In this document: one piece after another, positions 11,541-23,120 of the stretch
How positions within the stretch are numbered: the stretch's first letter is position 1
Layout of the letters: each line of letters opens with the position of its first letter
Origin: Plectrocnemia conspersa
Taxonomy: Eukaryota; Arthropoda; Insecta; Trichoptera; Polycentropodidae
DNA length: 64,000 bases
Direction: 5' to 3'
Assembly (NCBI GenBank): GCA_009617715.1
Contig: VTFK01000264.1
Location: forward strand, 62,001-126,000
Made by a program: the position numbers and the translations under genes
Notes under the pieces: model-generated
Seen by the model: only the letters and a program-made list of their open reading frames with translations
The model's database searches: none
What the model was told of the DNA's origin: nothing

Positions 11541-12180
11541 ATTATTTTTAATTCCGATATTGAAAATATGTATCTACGTCATGGTTTTTTTTATTAATTT
11601 CTCTTCTGTGCAATCATTTCTCTTTTGAAACAGCCAAATTTAGGATATTCAGTTATATCAAACTTATGTAGTATGTTCTTTATAAAAAGATAATACTTAC
11701 TGACAGTGACTTTTGGTTTATATAAACTAATTGTACGTTGTAGCCATATAGGTCTCATTGCTTCTGAAAAATAATTAAAAACAATAAGACCATTATCAAG
11801 AGTTAAACATTGAACATGTTATTACTACTAATATAAACCATAAATGAAATTTAAACGACGTTACCGTACGTCATATTTTAATTGTTTGCCATATGTAACT
11901 GTTATTAGTTGCTTCTGAAAATTAACTGTAAACGATACTATATAGTGGGTAAAACGTAACTTTTTGTTTACACCAATATGAAATTTTTCAATATTACTAC
12001 CATTGTAATATGTTTAATTAACTTTGGTATGTATACCTTTAATCACTGCTGTTTGTTTTTTAATATGTGATTCTAGAAAATCATTAAAGATAAATGTCTA
12101 TATAATGCTATTTAACATATTAAGGGTTGTAAATTCGTATAAATAAAATATTTAATTATACTTTGTATGATTTTTGTATC
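11541..12180. other. AT-rich, no gene seen
   Basis: No coding frame, terminal repeat or duplicated block was recognised here. Confidence 0.5.
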
Positions 12181-12530
12181 ATTTAGTGTTCCGATGCGAT
12201 AATCAATAGTCAAAAATCCTGGACTAATGCAACTGCGGGGCAATGTATTACTGTCTTAGAATAAGAGTACTCCGGAAAACCCGACCGCTCTTTATGGTAT
12301 AGCATAGGTCTTTACCCACCGGTCCATTAGCAACCCGAAGTTTCAACATCATGTAGGCTTCGCATAGTCGGCTGTGCGCCAACAAAGTGCTCCACCTCCG
12401 TTCTCGACCTAAGCCGTCACAATCGACGACTGAATCTGGGTTCCCTCCCGGTCACGATTAGTACTGATGGTCTCCCGGCATCACTATCTATGTTGGAGAT
12501 GGAGCTGTTTAGGAATATAGCTCCGTATAT
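12181..12530. repeat. GC-rich retroelement-like block 1
   Basis: Abruptly GC-richer than the flanks. Near its right end it carries ACTGATGGTCTCCCGGCATC followed by ACTAT, which recurs at about 14718-14745. No long open frame remains. It is probably the remains of a retroelement untranslated region, but the family is not identified. Confidence 0.45.
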
Positions 12531-13200
12531 AAATATGTAGTAGTGCTCTTTTTAAACAATAGGTAAAAGTGCTTTTCATTAAATATATTTTTATAAATTC
12601 TTTCGCAGTCATAATAAATTATACAAATATTCTATTATATACAATACATGTTACTGGTTTATAACCATTTTCATGTTTACAGTTCAGTTATTTGCTTAAA
12701 TAGAATAATAATAAGGATGGTTGTTCCGGTGGTTGGTGGTTACAACTTAAGAGAACAAAACTAAAAAACCTTTTACAATTTAAGTGAAGTTTAGCTAAAG
12801 ATCTGAAAGTAATAGTTTTTAAAGCACATTACATTTAAAGTTAAGGTTGTTTTTATCATAGTCTCCGATACATTATTGGTTTAGTGTGATAACGCGAAAT
12901 ATTTTTATATTATTTTTTTATGAAAATGATAATGTTTTTTAATTGTTAGTATTTGTAGTATATTATCAAGTTTTTTAAAAATAATATAAAAAGGTACATT
13001 ATATATCCAATGAGTGCCCTCCACTATTCACGCTATTTATTAATACCATGAATACGGCATTTACAAATTTAAGTTTTCTTCTCTTGCCGATTATTTAAAA
13101 TTGCGCTCGATATGCTGCTGACTTTTTCTTTCTAGAGAGTGATTTAGATTTTCTATGGAGATCTGCCCTTTATTCTTCAGATTATTCCTATAATCTCAGT
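12531..13200. other. AT-rich, no gene seen
   Basis: Nothing supportable apart from the last part, which may be further diverged sequence of the reverse transcriptase fragment that follows. Confidence 0.45.
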
Positions 13201-13350
13201 AGGAACGTTATGGTTAGAGAAACTTCCACTAAAGATCTCGGAATAACTTTTGAGAGCAAGTGGAAGTTCTGTCTACAGGTAAACGATGTCTGCGAAAAAT
13301 CTTTCATGATTCTCGGCATTGTTATGAGGAACGCCAGCTTCAGTTTCTGA
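13201..13350 (+). pseudogene. Jockey-like LINE reverse transcriptase C-terminal fragment
   Basis: A 49-codon frame starting RNVMVRETSTKDLGITFESK and continuing through VCEKSFMILGIVMRN to a TGA. The pattern V-x-x-x-K-D-L-G-I-x-F-x-x-K followed by F-x-x-H/Q-V-x-x-x-C-x-K and L-G-x-x-x-R-N is the conserved segment just after the polymerase domain in Jockey/CR1-type non-LTR retrotransposons. The rest of the protein is missing on both sides. It abuts the mariner-like relic that follows. Confidence 0.7.
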
Positions 13351-13449
13351 ACTTTATCTTTGATTTTTTTATTAATCGAATATTTTATGTATATCAATAA
13401 GTATGAAAAATAATATCAATTAATTGCCAGCTACTGGATATTTTTAATA

Positions 13450-14325
13450 TAATTATGATGACTTTTTTGTACATTTCGGGTATAACTTGCCGGATGTTGG
13501 TTTTTAGGTGCTTTAACAATTCTGGTTTGTTGGCGTAGATACGACACTTAAAACGTAGCCCTACAAAAAAATCCATTGATCGTGGCGGTTAGTTGACGTC
13601 ACCAAAACATGAAATAATGCAATCTGGAAACTTTACATGCAAAATATCCAACGTTTCACCGGATGTGCAAAATGTGTTGTCTTGATGGAACTGTGTGTTT
13701 TCCACATCAATATCTTTGATTTCGTTGCAAAAATATTTGGTTATCATGCTGCTGTAGCGCTCACCGCTGACTGTTATAATCCGACCTTCGACGTTTTAAA
13801 AAAAAGTAAGGCTCAATGACGCCGTCCGATCACAATGCGCATCAAACAGTCAATTTTTGGGCTTGTAATGATTTCTTGTGAATCACATGAGGATTTTCGA
13901 AGAATCTTCGTTCCATATGCTGCAATTATCACTATTAACCTATCCAGAGAGTTGGAAATGTGACTCATAAGAGAAAAATACTTTCTTTAAAAAATCAGCA
14001 TGAACTTACTTACTTACAAAATACGCCAAAGGGAGCCGTAAAAAATTCCAAAAGCTGCGAACGCCGACGAATTGACAATTCCGGATCTTCGGCCACACTT
14101 TCACCTACAGCAGCAATATTCTCGGCCGAACGAGCATCACAATGATGCACAGGCTTACCTTATCTCCGATTCTTAGTCTTTTTAATTTTTTTCATTACGT
14201 TGCAAATTATTTGCTCAATAGGACGATGAAATTGACCATAACCTTCCCGTGAATTTTGATACACATCTCGTACAGAATTGTATATCTATAGAACAATTGA
14301 ACAATTTTATCGCGTTGAGCGTTGG
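13450..14325 (-). pseudogene. mariner/IS630-type transposase relic
   Basis: Read on the minus strand the pieces come in family order across several frames. They are QRDKIVQLFYRYTIL (helix-turn-helix start), VYQNSREGYGQFHRP, DARSAENIAAVGESVAEDP, ESHFQLSGW around the first catalytic region, VSGERYSSMITKYF, and FHQDNTFCTSGETLDIL around the second Asp. Last come PPRS joined directly to MDFFVGLRF and YANKPELLKHLKTNIRQVIP. This is the insect mariner-like family whose proteins read WPPRSPDLTPLDFFLWGYLK at the third catalytic Asp; here that Asp segment is deleted. Frameshifts and stops mean it is dead. Clear terminal repeats were not found. Confidence 0.85.
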
Positions 14326-14639
14326 CTAAGCAACTTATTGAAAACTAACATTTGACACTTTGAGCACGCGAGAATATTGACAGCTGTCTGATTTACAGTA
14401 CTGCCAACTTAACTCGAATTGGATCCACCAGTACTTACTCTTTATATATAAAGTTAAGAAGAGGATATGAAGAAATTTGGTTTATATCTGGTCTTGTAAC
14501 CCAGCGCCTTTCTTTAAGAAGTATTGTGCTACGATTGGCTGAGTTATGGCAGAATGTTGTATGTCGCTAAGCATTTCTTTAAACTACAAACTTTTTAAAT
14601 GGGACGAGGTTGCATTATGCTCGGTAGTTTCAGCCCGTG

Positions 14640-14955
14640 GGCGATCGGATATTACCCAGTCTAAGTAATATCCTTGGTCGTTCGAGTGACAACCGCAGTC
14701 GAATAGACCGTTGCTATGTAGCTACTGATGGTCTCCGGCATCACTATTTTTAATGGTGACGGAAGTTATATAGGGGAAAGTGGAAGGGAGGGAAGGTAAA
14801 TGGGCAGTCGCACTCCGTTTACCTACTTTTTGGCATCCATTTCAAGAACCACTGCTAAGGTACTTACCAATACTAAGCGCCTACGAGTCCAACCCAATGG
14901 CATCCAGATTTTAAGCGCTGGATGAGCGGGATCCACCCCCCGTAGTACTACATTA
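14640..14955 (-). repeat. GC-rich retroelement-like block 2
   Basis: Contains TACTGATGGTCTCCGGCATC, shared with block 1. At 14880-14950 it has a segment repeated at 16043-16135. On the minus strand the shared part reads VVLRGVDPAHPALKIW here and IVLREVDSAHPAIKSW there, so similarity is seen at protein level in the same frame. A 74-codon frame spans 14823-15047. The protein is not recognised. A retroelement ORF or transcribed repeat is most likely. Confidence 0.45.
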
Positions 14956-16390
14956 TTTGTTAGAGTCTCAGTAGTGTTTCTCCCGTGCGTTTTGGGAAAC
15001 GCTCTCCTGACCACCTGCAAATCTGTTGAATTGCTTTTGCATAGCATTAGATTTGCATGCTATTGCATTTCTGCGCTTCATCCTTGTACATCACTTTACG
15101 TAATGCCTCAGTTCCAGCTTTAGCCCTCGGTTCCTAAATGCCGAGCTCTTTTGGCCAGCTGACGTTGAAATGCAACGCTTTGCTCGCCATTGGTAGTCCA
15201 AAGGACACTACCTTAGTTGAGTGTTCATAGAGTTTTGCTTCCTCTCAGGAGCTTGGGAATTCAAACTCGAAAGAGGTCACTCACTCTCCCACACGGTTAT
15301 TGGCGAGCTCCAGCGTGTGGTCGACTGGCGCCGTACCTGGGGTCTAAGAGAAATAAATATTTTTTGCCGCAACTTGTGATAAAGGGTTCTTTATTTAAAG
15401 TTATTTTAGAGACATAACGCGCTCCAATTGTAAGAAGCGCGCGTGGGTGGCCCTGAAAAGGGCTGTTTATGCAAGTGTATTAGATTATGACGGGAAAAGC
15501 GATCCGTGAATGATACTGAGCAACTTTGATGCTCCCAGAGAGGAGGCTGCCATGCTGAGTCAAGCGATGGAGCACCCTATGGGGGGGCGGAGTAAGCCCT
15601 ATAGAAGCGTTCGAAGCTATGTTTTTCTTTGACGGCACAAAGTCTTGATGGGTGGGCGGGCCTGGGCTCTCTAGTTTGAGAGCGAAGTAGAGCTGCGTAC
15701 GCTCTTCGTCGAAAAGCAGGAAGTTCTACAGAATGTGCTCCTAGGGCTGGTTATAGTCGCCGCATTAGCAGTCCCTTTCAGATGCTTGAAAGGGATGCCA
15801 CTTTGATGTAGTTAAAGTGTCCACCCCAGACGTTCTCAGCACTTTCTCTAGTAATGAAGTCGAGGGACTTATACTTATTATTGGCTGATCTCCATCCTCT
15901 TCTGACTATTACAAGGCTGCCGAGAAACGTATCCTTAACCGGCAGGCTGATGTCGATCCACTGTGGCTGTTGATAATCAAACTATTTTCGGGGTGATAGA
16001 AGTATAACTAATTCAACATTCTTTACCTGCGCCATTGCCGTTACCATTACCTGAGCCCTACGAGTCAAACCCTATTGGCGGGCACCCAGCTTTTGATTGC
16101 TGGATGAGCAGAATCCACCTCCCGTAGTACTATATATTGGAATCGGGACCGACTTTTAGTGCTTTCGTTAGCTGACCTACATTGCTTTGCAATTGCAGGC
16201 ATTTGTAACAGCACCTCCCCAAGATTCCAGAGAGGTGTATGTGCTGTCGTAGCGTCGGCTCTCAGTCGCCTCTAAGGGGCCGAGCCATTTGGTCCTGCTT
16301 GCGTTACTCTGCTGATGTTGACAATCAATCTATTTTCGAAGAATTACAGTTTTGGGTTCAGGAACGTCTTTAGGAGTCTCAATCGCACCC
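14956..16390. repeat. GC-rich retroelement-like block 3, partly duplicated
   Basis: A second copy of the VDxAHPA-encoding segment lies at 16043-16135. The text after it (GGGGCCGAGCCATTTGG near 16278) resembles GCCGAGCTCTTTTGGCC near 15142. TGATAATCAAACTATTTTCG near 15972 recurs as TGACAATCAATCTATTTTCG near 16318. Two diverged tandem copies of one unit of roughly 1.2 kb would explain this. No reverse transcriptase motif was found, so the class is open. Confidence 0.4.
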
Positions 16391-16729
16391 TCTTTATTTT
16401 TTTAGGATTTAATCCGTTATTTTGCAAAGACGAAAGTTTTAGCACGAGATAAATAATTTCGCGGTCGACTGGTCGATCGCGATTGATTCACTGTCAAAAA
16501 TAAAAACACTGTATACCAAAAAGAGCTACACTAGTTACACCAATTTATTGCAGTTCGTATACTTTCGAATCACGTTATAATATTTCGGCTGATATTTCAT
16601 CGACACCTGTAGCTTTTTGTTTTAAGCTTGGGTGATTGCTCTTTTAACTTTTGCTCTCATAATCGAGTCCCATTGTTATATCACTGCATTTATATGTTTT
16701 ATTATCGAACGGACAACTGGTGTGAGTCG

Positions 16730-17330
16730 AAAAGTACTTCAATTTACGCACGTCTTCGCTTCCCCTTCCGTCTAGGGCTTCGTCGCCCCTTTTTCCGTGG
16801 AGGGTCCTGCCGTATCCTCGCTCGGCGTCCGACAGCAGTGAAGAGAATGTGGTTTTGCTCAGATGCGCGCGTCGCTTTTCGGCATCCCGTCGCCCGCCAG
16901 TGGCGCTGCTGCACCCCGGTGTGGTAGTCGTATTGTGCTCGCGCCGGCCACCCCTAATTCGCCGCCCTCCACCGCCATCGCTCGCCGCCGGAAGAGTGAG
17001 GAGTGTCTCTGACGCCGTACGCTCGCGACGCTCGTCATCAGCGCATACTCAAACACACACACCACCTAGACGAGCCGTGTCAATGCGCACGTGCACGCAC
17101 GAACACAGAGCGGATCACAACAAGTATACAGTAAACGTTCACCGATACGGATACAACTCTAGACTCTGAATCAATTGCACAGAACGACATTATTATAAAT
17201 TCCCATAAAGAAATTCACTTATGTTTCACTTTTTCACAGAGCTTAACGACTTCTGGGATATTTCGACGTTTCGTGTCTACGACCAGCACATGTCATACGT
17301 CCAACAGCCGGCGTTCTTAAATGTTTCCAT
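16730..17330. promoter_or_regulatory. CpG-rich block, probable promoter/5' exon region
   Basis: The most CpG-dense stretch in the window (for example GCGCGCGTCGC near 16865 and CGCTCGCCGCCGG near 16978), in otherwise AT-rich DNA. Frames are open by composition (16628-16927 and 16849-17169 on plus, 16859-17065 on minus), but none shows a recognisable protein. After a CTTTTTCACAG acceptor-like site near 17239, a 40-codon frame runs FWDISTFRVYDQHMSYVQQ and on to a TAG at about 17365. Insect promoters and first exons often look like this. It could be an alternative first exon of the gene at 37732, or of a minus-strand gene; strand is undecided. Confidence 0.4.
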
Positions 17331-17365
17331 TCGTAGCTTCAATTTAACCCTAATGCACGTTTAGA

Positions 17366-18433
17366 TAGATTTCAACATGATATTGCAAAGAAATTCATAG
17401 AGCCACAATCGACAAAATTCAAATCACTTTTTGTTCGTGACCAAAGCCATCCACCATTAAAAGTATATATTACATTTTTATAATAAGAGACTTCCTGAAT
17501 TTATCCTTGGAGCTCAACTGTTACTCAGCTATTTACTCTTAGGGTGAATACGGACTGTCTGAAACGCCAGTAAAGTAAAATTGCGATAAAATTAGATAGC
17601 AAAAATTTCGATGGGAGGGCATGCGTATCGCGCTTTTTTCCATCTCTCTCTTTTATCAAAGTTTTGTCTACCAATAATAAATCATCATCTTAAGCAAAGT
17701 CTTTATCTAATCTCTGCTAACGCAGATTATCTAACGAATCAATAATAATATACTAAAACAAGATCAAGTCGAACCGATAAGTTAACTAGAGCGATAGACC
17801 AATGGTACAAACACCATATAGATCTTAGTATTTTTTAAATTTTATTGTATCAAGAAGATCGAATTATTTATCATTATATAACTATAATATAAAATGGTTT
17901 ACCAAATATTTATATAGTGGTTAAAAAATGTTAAATATCTTAAAAATGAATATCGTAACAAAAAGAAAGTCTCATTTACAACCATTGCATAATTTCTACT
18001 GCTGCATAAAAAAGGGTTGGTCCATGCCAGATGTTTGAAAAAATAGAGTTGAGTATTTGAATGCAAAAAATTGTTTATGATTTTCTCAACTATTATAATC
18101 TTTGGTAATCTAAGAACAATATTAATAATAAGATAAAAAACGCTCCACGCGAGAATCGGCAGAGTGCAAAAATGTATTGGGCTTTCCACAGAATTACGCC
18201 ATCAAATTTGCCTGTCGGTGAACTTAAATCTTTATCTTGTTCGAAATATGAAAAATATGAAGTAGCAACAGCTGACATTGACAATTAAGCCGGAACTCGA
18301 CGCTCTGTAAGCAATCGAAGTAAATCGATTCATTCCAGTTCTTCGATAACTTGCATCCTATATATCAAATCATCCTATTGAAGATTTTTCTCTTTAACGA
18401 TAATTCAGTTCTCTATTCATCAATAATATACAT
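17366..18433. other. AT-rich, no gene seen
   Basis: Open frames on the minus strand at 17899-18284 have no protein-like composition or known motif. Confidence 0.45.
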
Positions 18434-18538
18434 ATACAGCCATTACTATAGAAATTGCACACCCCAATAAATGTTATATTCTTAAAAATGGCGAAAATAT
18501 AAATAAAAAACAATTAAGGTTGTTTCAAGTGCTTATTT

Positions 18539-19751
18539 TTAATATTTAGTAGGCCCACCTTTAGCTTTACTTACATCTGCAACTCTATTTGGCATCAAGT
18601 CAACTAATGACTTGCAGGTGGATTGCCACAATTTTCTCCATTCTATCTGCATTTTTTTTGCAGCTCAATTTTGGATTTGTGGTTTTGTTGGGCAACCTTT
18701 TTTTTAATTTTGACCATGCATGTCTGGTAATTGTGTAGGCCATTCTAAAATCGTCAAACCCTTTAACCCAAACCAACCCCTGCTTTTTAGCGGAGCGTTA
18801 TCTTTCTGGAATCGAATGGATTCCAACATTGAAATATAAATGTTACTACTCATACTACCATTGCAAGTGTACAGTTACCCCCAGACCATAACGCTTCTGC
18901 CACATAGTTGACTTTGGATACTACGCAATCTGCTAGATATTCTTCTCCAACTCTTCAAATGTCATATTCTTAAAAATTAAAATAAATTTCTAAAAGCCTC
19001 GGTTTGTGTAGGGCTTTACAACTTCTGAGTCCCATATTGTTGAGTCTTATTCTCACATTCCGCGAAAAAATGAATGGCCCTCCACTTAAAGAGACTTCAG
19101 CAGCCAGCTTTGAAGACGTTTTTAGACGATTTTTAAGGGACTCGCGAACCACATGCAATTATTCTGGGCAGTTGTCTTTCGTTTTCTTCCAGTTCTTGGC
19201 TTTGATTTGTAAGAACCACGTTCGTTGAACCCAGGGCCGTCCCGAGGGGCAGGCAGTACAGGCGATCGCCTGGGGCGCCGTGATACCAAATAAAGACGCA
19301 ATATTCACTTTAAATTATCAAACAATATTGTTAAAGTATATAATCTAATATTATTTTTTTGTATACACTACTGTGCACTCTTTAGATTATTTCACGCGTA
19401 AAAAATCGCGACGAAAATAAAACTACAAATTCTTAAATACCCACAATCGCAAAAAAGAGTATGGTGTCAAATATAATATTAAATTAGTTTAATTTGAATT
19501 ATATTTTTGCGCTCATGTAAAGAGTTATTAAAGTATTAATAGGGGAGGGGGCGCAAATTTAGTTTTTGCCTGGGGCGCCAAATAACCTAGGGCCGGCCCT
19601 GGTTGAACCGTTTCAAATCATTTTGGACAGCGTGTCGTGAACAAATAATGTGTTTTCTAATTTACGATATATTCAGTCAATAATATGCAATATGCAAATG
19701 CACTAAAATTATATTCGCTTTATCAGCTTCATTTAATTTTTTTTTTGGCAT
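18539..19751 (-). pseudogene. Tc1/Tc3-type transposase relic
   Basis: Start MPKKK at 19751. Then come ADKAN-type helix-turn-helix residues, FNERGSYKSKPRTGRKRKTT just after the hAT insertion, RESLKNRLKTSSKLAAEVSL, GPFIFSRNVRIRLNNMGLRS, and CKALHKPRL. After a decayed catalytic part it ends SLVDLMPNRVADVSKAKGGP-TKY-stop, the classic Tc1 C-terminus. Frames shift several times, stops are present, and the hAT insertion splits the N-terminal DNA-binding part. Catalytic Asp/Glu residues could not be placed with confidence. Confidence 0.85.
19232..19601. mobile_element. Non-autonomous hAT element, 370 bp, exact TSD
   Basis: Ends are CAGGGCCGTCCC and GGGCCGGCCCTG, inverted to each other with one mismatch. 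The 8-bp duplication GTTGAACC lies at 19224-19231 and 19602-19609. Eight-base duplications and CAGGG termini are hAT features. Subterminal TGGGGCGCC is present near both ends (inside 19265-19280 and 19571-19579). No coding remnant. It sits inside the Tc1-like transposase, so it arrived later. Confidence 0.93.
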
Positions 19752-19945
19752 TTTTTTAATAAATATAAATAATTATAACAACAATGCAATCCTTTTTTAA
19801 AACTCAAGTGAGCAATTAAAAACGACAACTTCATTTGTATAGTTCTCAGAATTGCGGTTAAAACTATCTGCTAAAATATTTCGGTCAGACTATGCACTTG
19901 TAAAGAGTTACACACCATTTTAAGTGGTACCCCAATGCAGTATAT

Positions 19946-21363
19946 ACACTAATATACTTTATTATTATAATCATGGCCCCCACATCCTGAAGCGGGCCCC
20001 CATGCCACACATGTTTATCGCCCCCTTCCCTCTTACCGAAATGCCGATATTTATTTTATTACTAAATAATTATTTTATTTCCTTTTATTTTAATGAAAGA
20101 AAATAACTTATTTTAAAAAAAATAATTAATTAATTAAAATTAAAATGTAGGACTGCTTTAATTTGGACATCTTACATGAATTTGCAATTGAAAATATTTA
20201 TCTATACCATATTCTTTTCACGATTCCAAATGAAATTTTCAATTCAAATATTGTTTTAATGTTCAGCTGTTTTCGTGAAATGGGAAAATATCGTACAACT
20301 TTTTCCAAGATTTATTTCTGGATGAAAATACATAATTAGCTAAACTGCTTAAATTTATATTATTTTAATTACAAAACATTTTACATAATACCTTGTTTAA
20401 CGTATTGGTCTAACGCCTGTTATACTATAACGTAAGATTTATTATAAATAAAGACTTTGCACGAGTTGATGACGCCAACATCTGTGGTCAAAACGTCGGC
20501 AAGAGAATTGAAAGAAAGATTTGTTGCGATAAGCACGCCTTTCTATCTCTCAAAACCGTAATAAATACCGAAATGACAACATCAATATTATCGCAGTCTT
20601 ATTTTTTCATCACTGTCACTAACATAACAAAGAGACTGTTTGTCTTCATGATCAAAATCAGAAATGAAAAATTTTATATTTAAACTGCTATTTTTCTGAT
20701 GAAATTTGGTTACTTTTTTGGATGCGCAGCACAAATTTTTTAATCAAAGAGATCGAATCGAAAAAATCGCAGCTTTTAAATCTGCGTCGAAATAGATCTA
20801 AAGATCTAAACTTTACCCAAGCTGAAGTCGAATCGTTGGCAGTAGAGATGGGAAGAAAACGTGCGATATGCATGCCCTCCATCTTTTTAAGTATCTTGAT
20901 ACATTTTGGTGAAAAAAAAACACTAAGTGTGCAAAAATATTTTTTTATATTCAAATAAACGGTAAAATACTCTTTAAGTTATAATAAAAAAAATGCTATG
21001 AAATTTCTTTTTGAATTCCGATTTTTTAATTTTAGATCAGCATTTTTAAGCAAGAAGTCGAATCGGGCTTTCGTTTATATGTCTGATATTAACTAGAATA
21101 ATTTATTATAAAATTTTGATCGGTCAAATAATAACTTCTGAAGTAAATAAACTTTTTACCAGATTTGGTGTCTCATAGTTATGATTATAGGAGAAGAAAG
21201 TCAGAACCTAAGATCCTCTGCAATAAATAGAATTTATATATAGTTACTTCCACACACAAGTGAAACCGAATTCTAAGTAATTTGGTGTACTGTAACGGTC
21301 CTAGAATAATAGGATACAATTGATCAAACTATGCTGAATACAAAACTAATAAATTCACAAACA
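19946..21363. other. Mostly AT-rich; one possible Myb-like fragment
   Basis: At 20722-20880 (+) a frame reads NRSKDLNFTQAEVESLAVEM followed by GRKRAI. This resembles the F-T-x-x-E-x-x-x-L-x-x-x-V start of the Myb/SANT-like domain found in Harbinger-associated and related proteins. It is too short for a firm call. The rest shows nothing supportable. Confidence 0.3.
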
Positions 21364-21530
21364 GTCCAGTCAAATAAGGCAAAATAAAGGCCAAATCTCG
21401 GAATGAAAGAAAGCTAAAATTTTGCACAAACCTTTGTTTTGACGTTTTAAAGACACTCGTCTTAAGAATCTCAAAAAAATTTCAGCTTTCTATCTTTCAT
21501 TTTGAGGTTAAATCCTTATTTGACTGGACT
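21364..21530. mobile_element. MITE sharing the termini of the 24361-26363 element
   Basis: Begins GTCCAGTCAAATAAGG and ends CCTTATTTGACTGGAC, exact inverted repeats. The internal blocks (CTCGGAATGAAAGA on the left, TCTTTCATTTTGAGGTTAAA on the right; TTTGTTTTGACGTTTTAAAGAC centrally on the left) match both ends of the 2-kb element at 24361. It is therefore a deletion derivative with only the terminal parts, presumably mobilised by the larger element's protein. Confidence 0.85.
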
Positions 21531-22895
21531 AAAAGCCTGCCCCGAAAAAATGTAAGAATATATATTATCTTGAAACTGAATTTCTTTATGGGACACTTGT
21601 CTAAAGATACTATGAAGTGATTTGTATGAAAAATAAATTGTCTATTTGCCATTCAAAGATGAACTCAAAATTTTTTTTGTGTAAGCAAAATTTACGCAAA
21701 AATCTAATTATAGTATCTTTGTAACAAAAACACTTTTCAAGTATTGAACATTTTATTTTTAAGGTGGGTATTTGATTAAGGCGTCTTAAAGCAAACGGTT
21801 TCAAAATATGTAAATCTAAACTAGACCATGTTATCACTTACACTCTTGATTAAATAAGAGGACAATTTAAATTCGCAATATATAAAATAATTGCTCCATA
21901 AAATAAATTATTTGTGCATTACTGTAGAAAAGTCTGCGAATAATAATAATAATTTAAAAAATATCGAATCCTTTTCCGAGAAACAATTCCGAAGATTTAC
22001 CTTACGTAAATTAACAAACGTTTTATGAAACAAATTATTTATTTAAATGCAATCGCACCCATTAAGTAATAGTTTATTTTTACAAAATACATACAGTTAA
22101 ATTCTGGTGAAGTGCTGACGGAAACGAATTCTAAATGGAAGTATGTATCAGTATAGGCGCTATGTATGGATGGAGAATTTATTTTTTGCTCACTTTCGCC
22201 GCAAAGGGCATTTACTAAAAAATAGAGGTATAACTGTTTTTTTATGTTTGACTGTCTTTTTATTGATATATTAGCTTTTTCGTAGCAGTTTGAACCTTAC
22301 ATCTATTAGCATTAACTTGTTACGGAACGGCTGTTGAGGCAATTTTTTTAGCTAATCTAATAATTTGGTTTATGGCGCATTTAACGACAATTTCTACAAC
22401 GTTACAACTGAAGAAAACATTTACTTATTAAAATTGCAATATCATATGTAAGTGACTTTTCACGCATATGTACGTATATACATTTGAAACTGTAGTCGGA
22501 CTATAGATTCATTAAGCTTTCTTTTTCGCTGAAATTTAATCTATTATTATGGTCATGCTTAGGGTCTTCTTCTTTTGGGTAATAACGACCAAAGAGTCAA
22601 TAAGCGACTAACAAGTAACTGTTACGTCCTTCTTTTTGATATGAATATATAAAAAATATTTGTAGATCTTCTTCAATCAGTTGCACTTGCCTCAGCAATA
22701 GTAAGCTATCATTGCAAGGATATGTTTAATAATAAAATATTTGTGAATATATGCAAGCATCATCGTTAGACAACATATCATAGAACCTCTGAATCTTGAA
22801 GAATAACTCGTCTTCTTGGCGCAGGTCAAACAATTGGAATAATATTTTGTCGCTCGATAATTATGCCACTTCAGTATGAAGAAGAATACAGTATG
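21531..22895. other. AT-rich, no gene seen
   Basis: No transposon end or coding frame could be supported. The right edge may hold additional diverged sequence of the hAT relic that follows. Confidence 0.45.
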
Positions 22896-23120
22896 CTAAT
22901 AGCGCATGTCTTCACAGAGCGTCGCAAATATTCGAGAATTGCGCACTTTGAGCCGAATTCCTTTACATTTTTTTTCATCAGAAAGTACTTTGTATATAAA
23001 ATTATATAAAAGTATGCAATAATCTAGATGTCCAACATCTTTTATTTTTGAAAAAACTACTGAAAGATGTTGGTTATGCTTATGACACTGTGCATATTTC
23101 AACACATTTCTTCCATACAA
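22896..23120 (-). pseudogene. hAT transposase fragment (ZBED/SCAND3-like)
   Basis: The minus-strand frame contains YNFIYKVLSDEKK and then KVRNSRIFATLCEDM, matching the V-N-F-I-K ... L-N-x-R-x-F-x-x-L-C-E-D-M region that precedes the H-T-E-V-R-W-L-S motif in ZBED/SCAND3-type hAT proteins. Continuation on the N-terminal and C-terminal sides is too decayed to follow. No element ends were found. Confidence 0.5.

Larger units (their letters stand above)
18434..19945 (-). mobile_element. Tc1-like transposon, interrupted by a hAT element
   Basis: The minus-strand transposase relic defines the element. Approximate ends are suggested by TATACAGCCATTACTATAG on the left and, on the minus strand from the right, TATACTGCATTGGGG, but pairing is weak and the boundaries are provisional. 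Removing the 370-bp hAT insertion and its 8-bp duplication leaves about 1.1 kb, close to the usual Tc1 size. Confidence 0.65.

Noticed and set aside
16628..17169. Arg/Pro-rich frames in the CpG-rich block as proteins
   Set aside because: Three frames on two strands are open at once, which reflects composition rather than coding.
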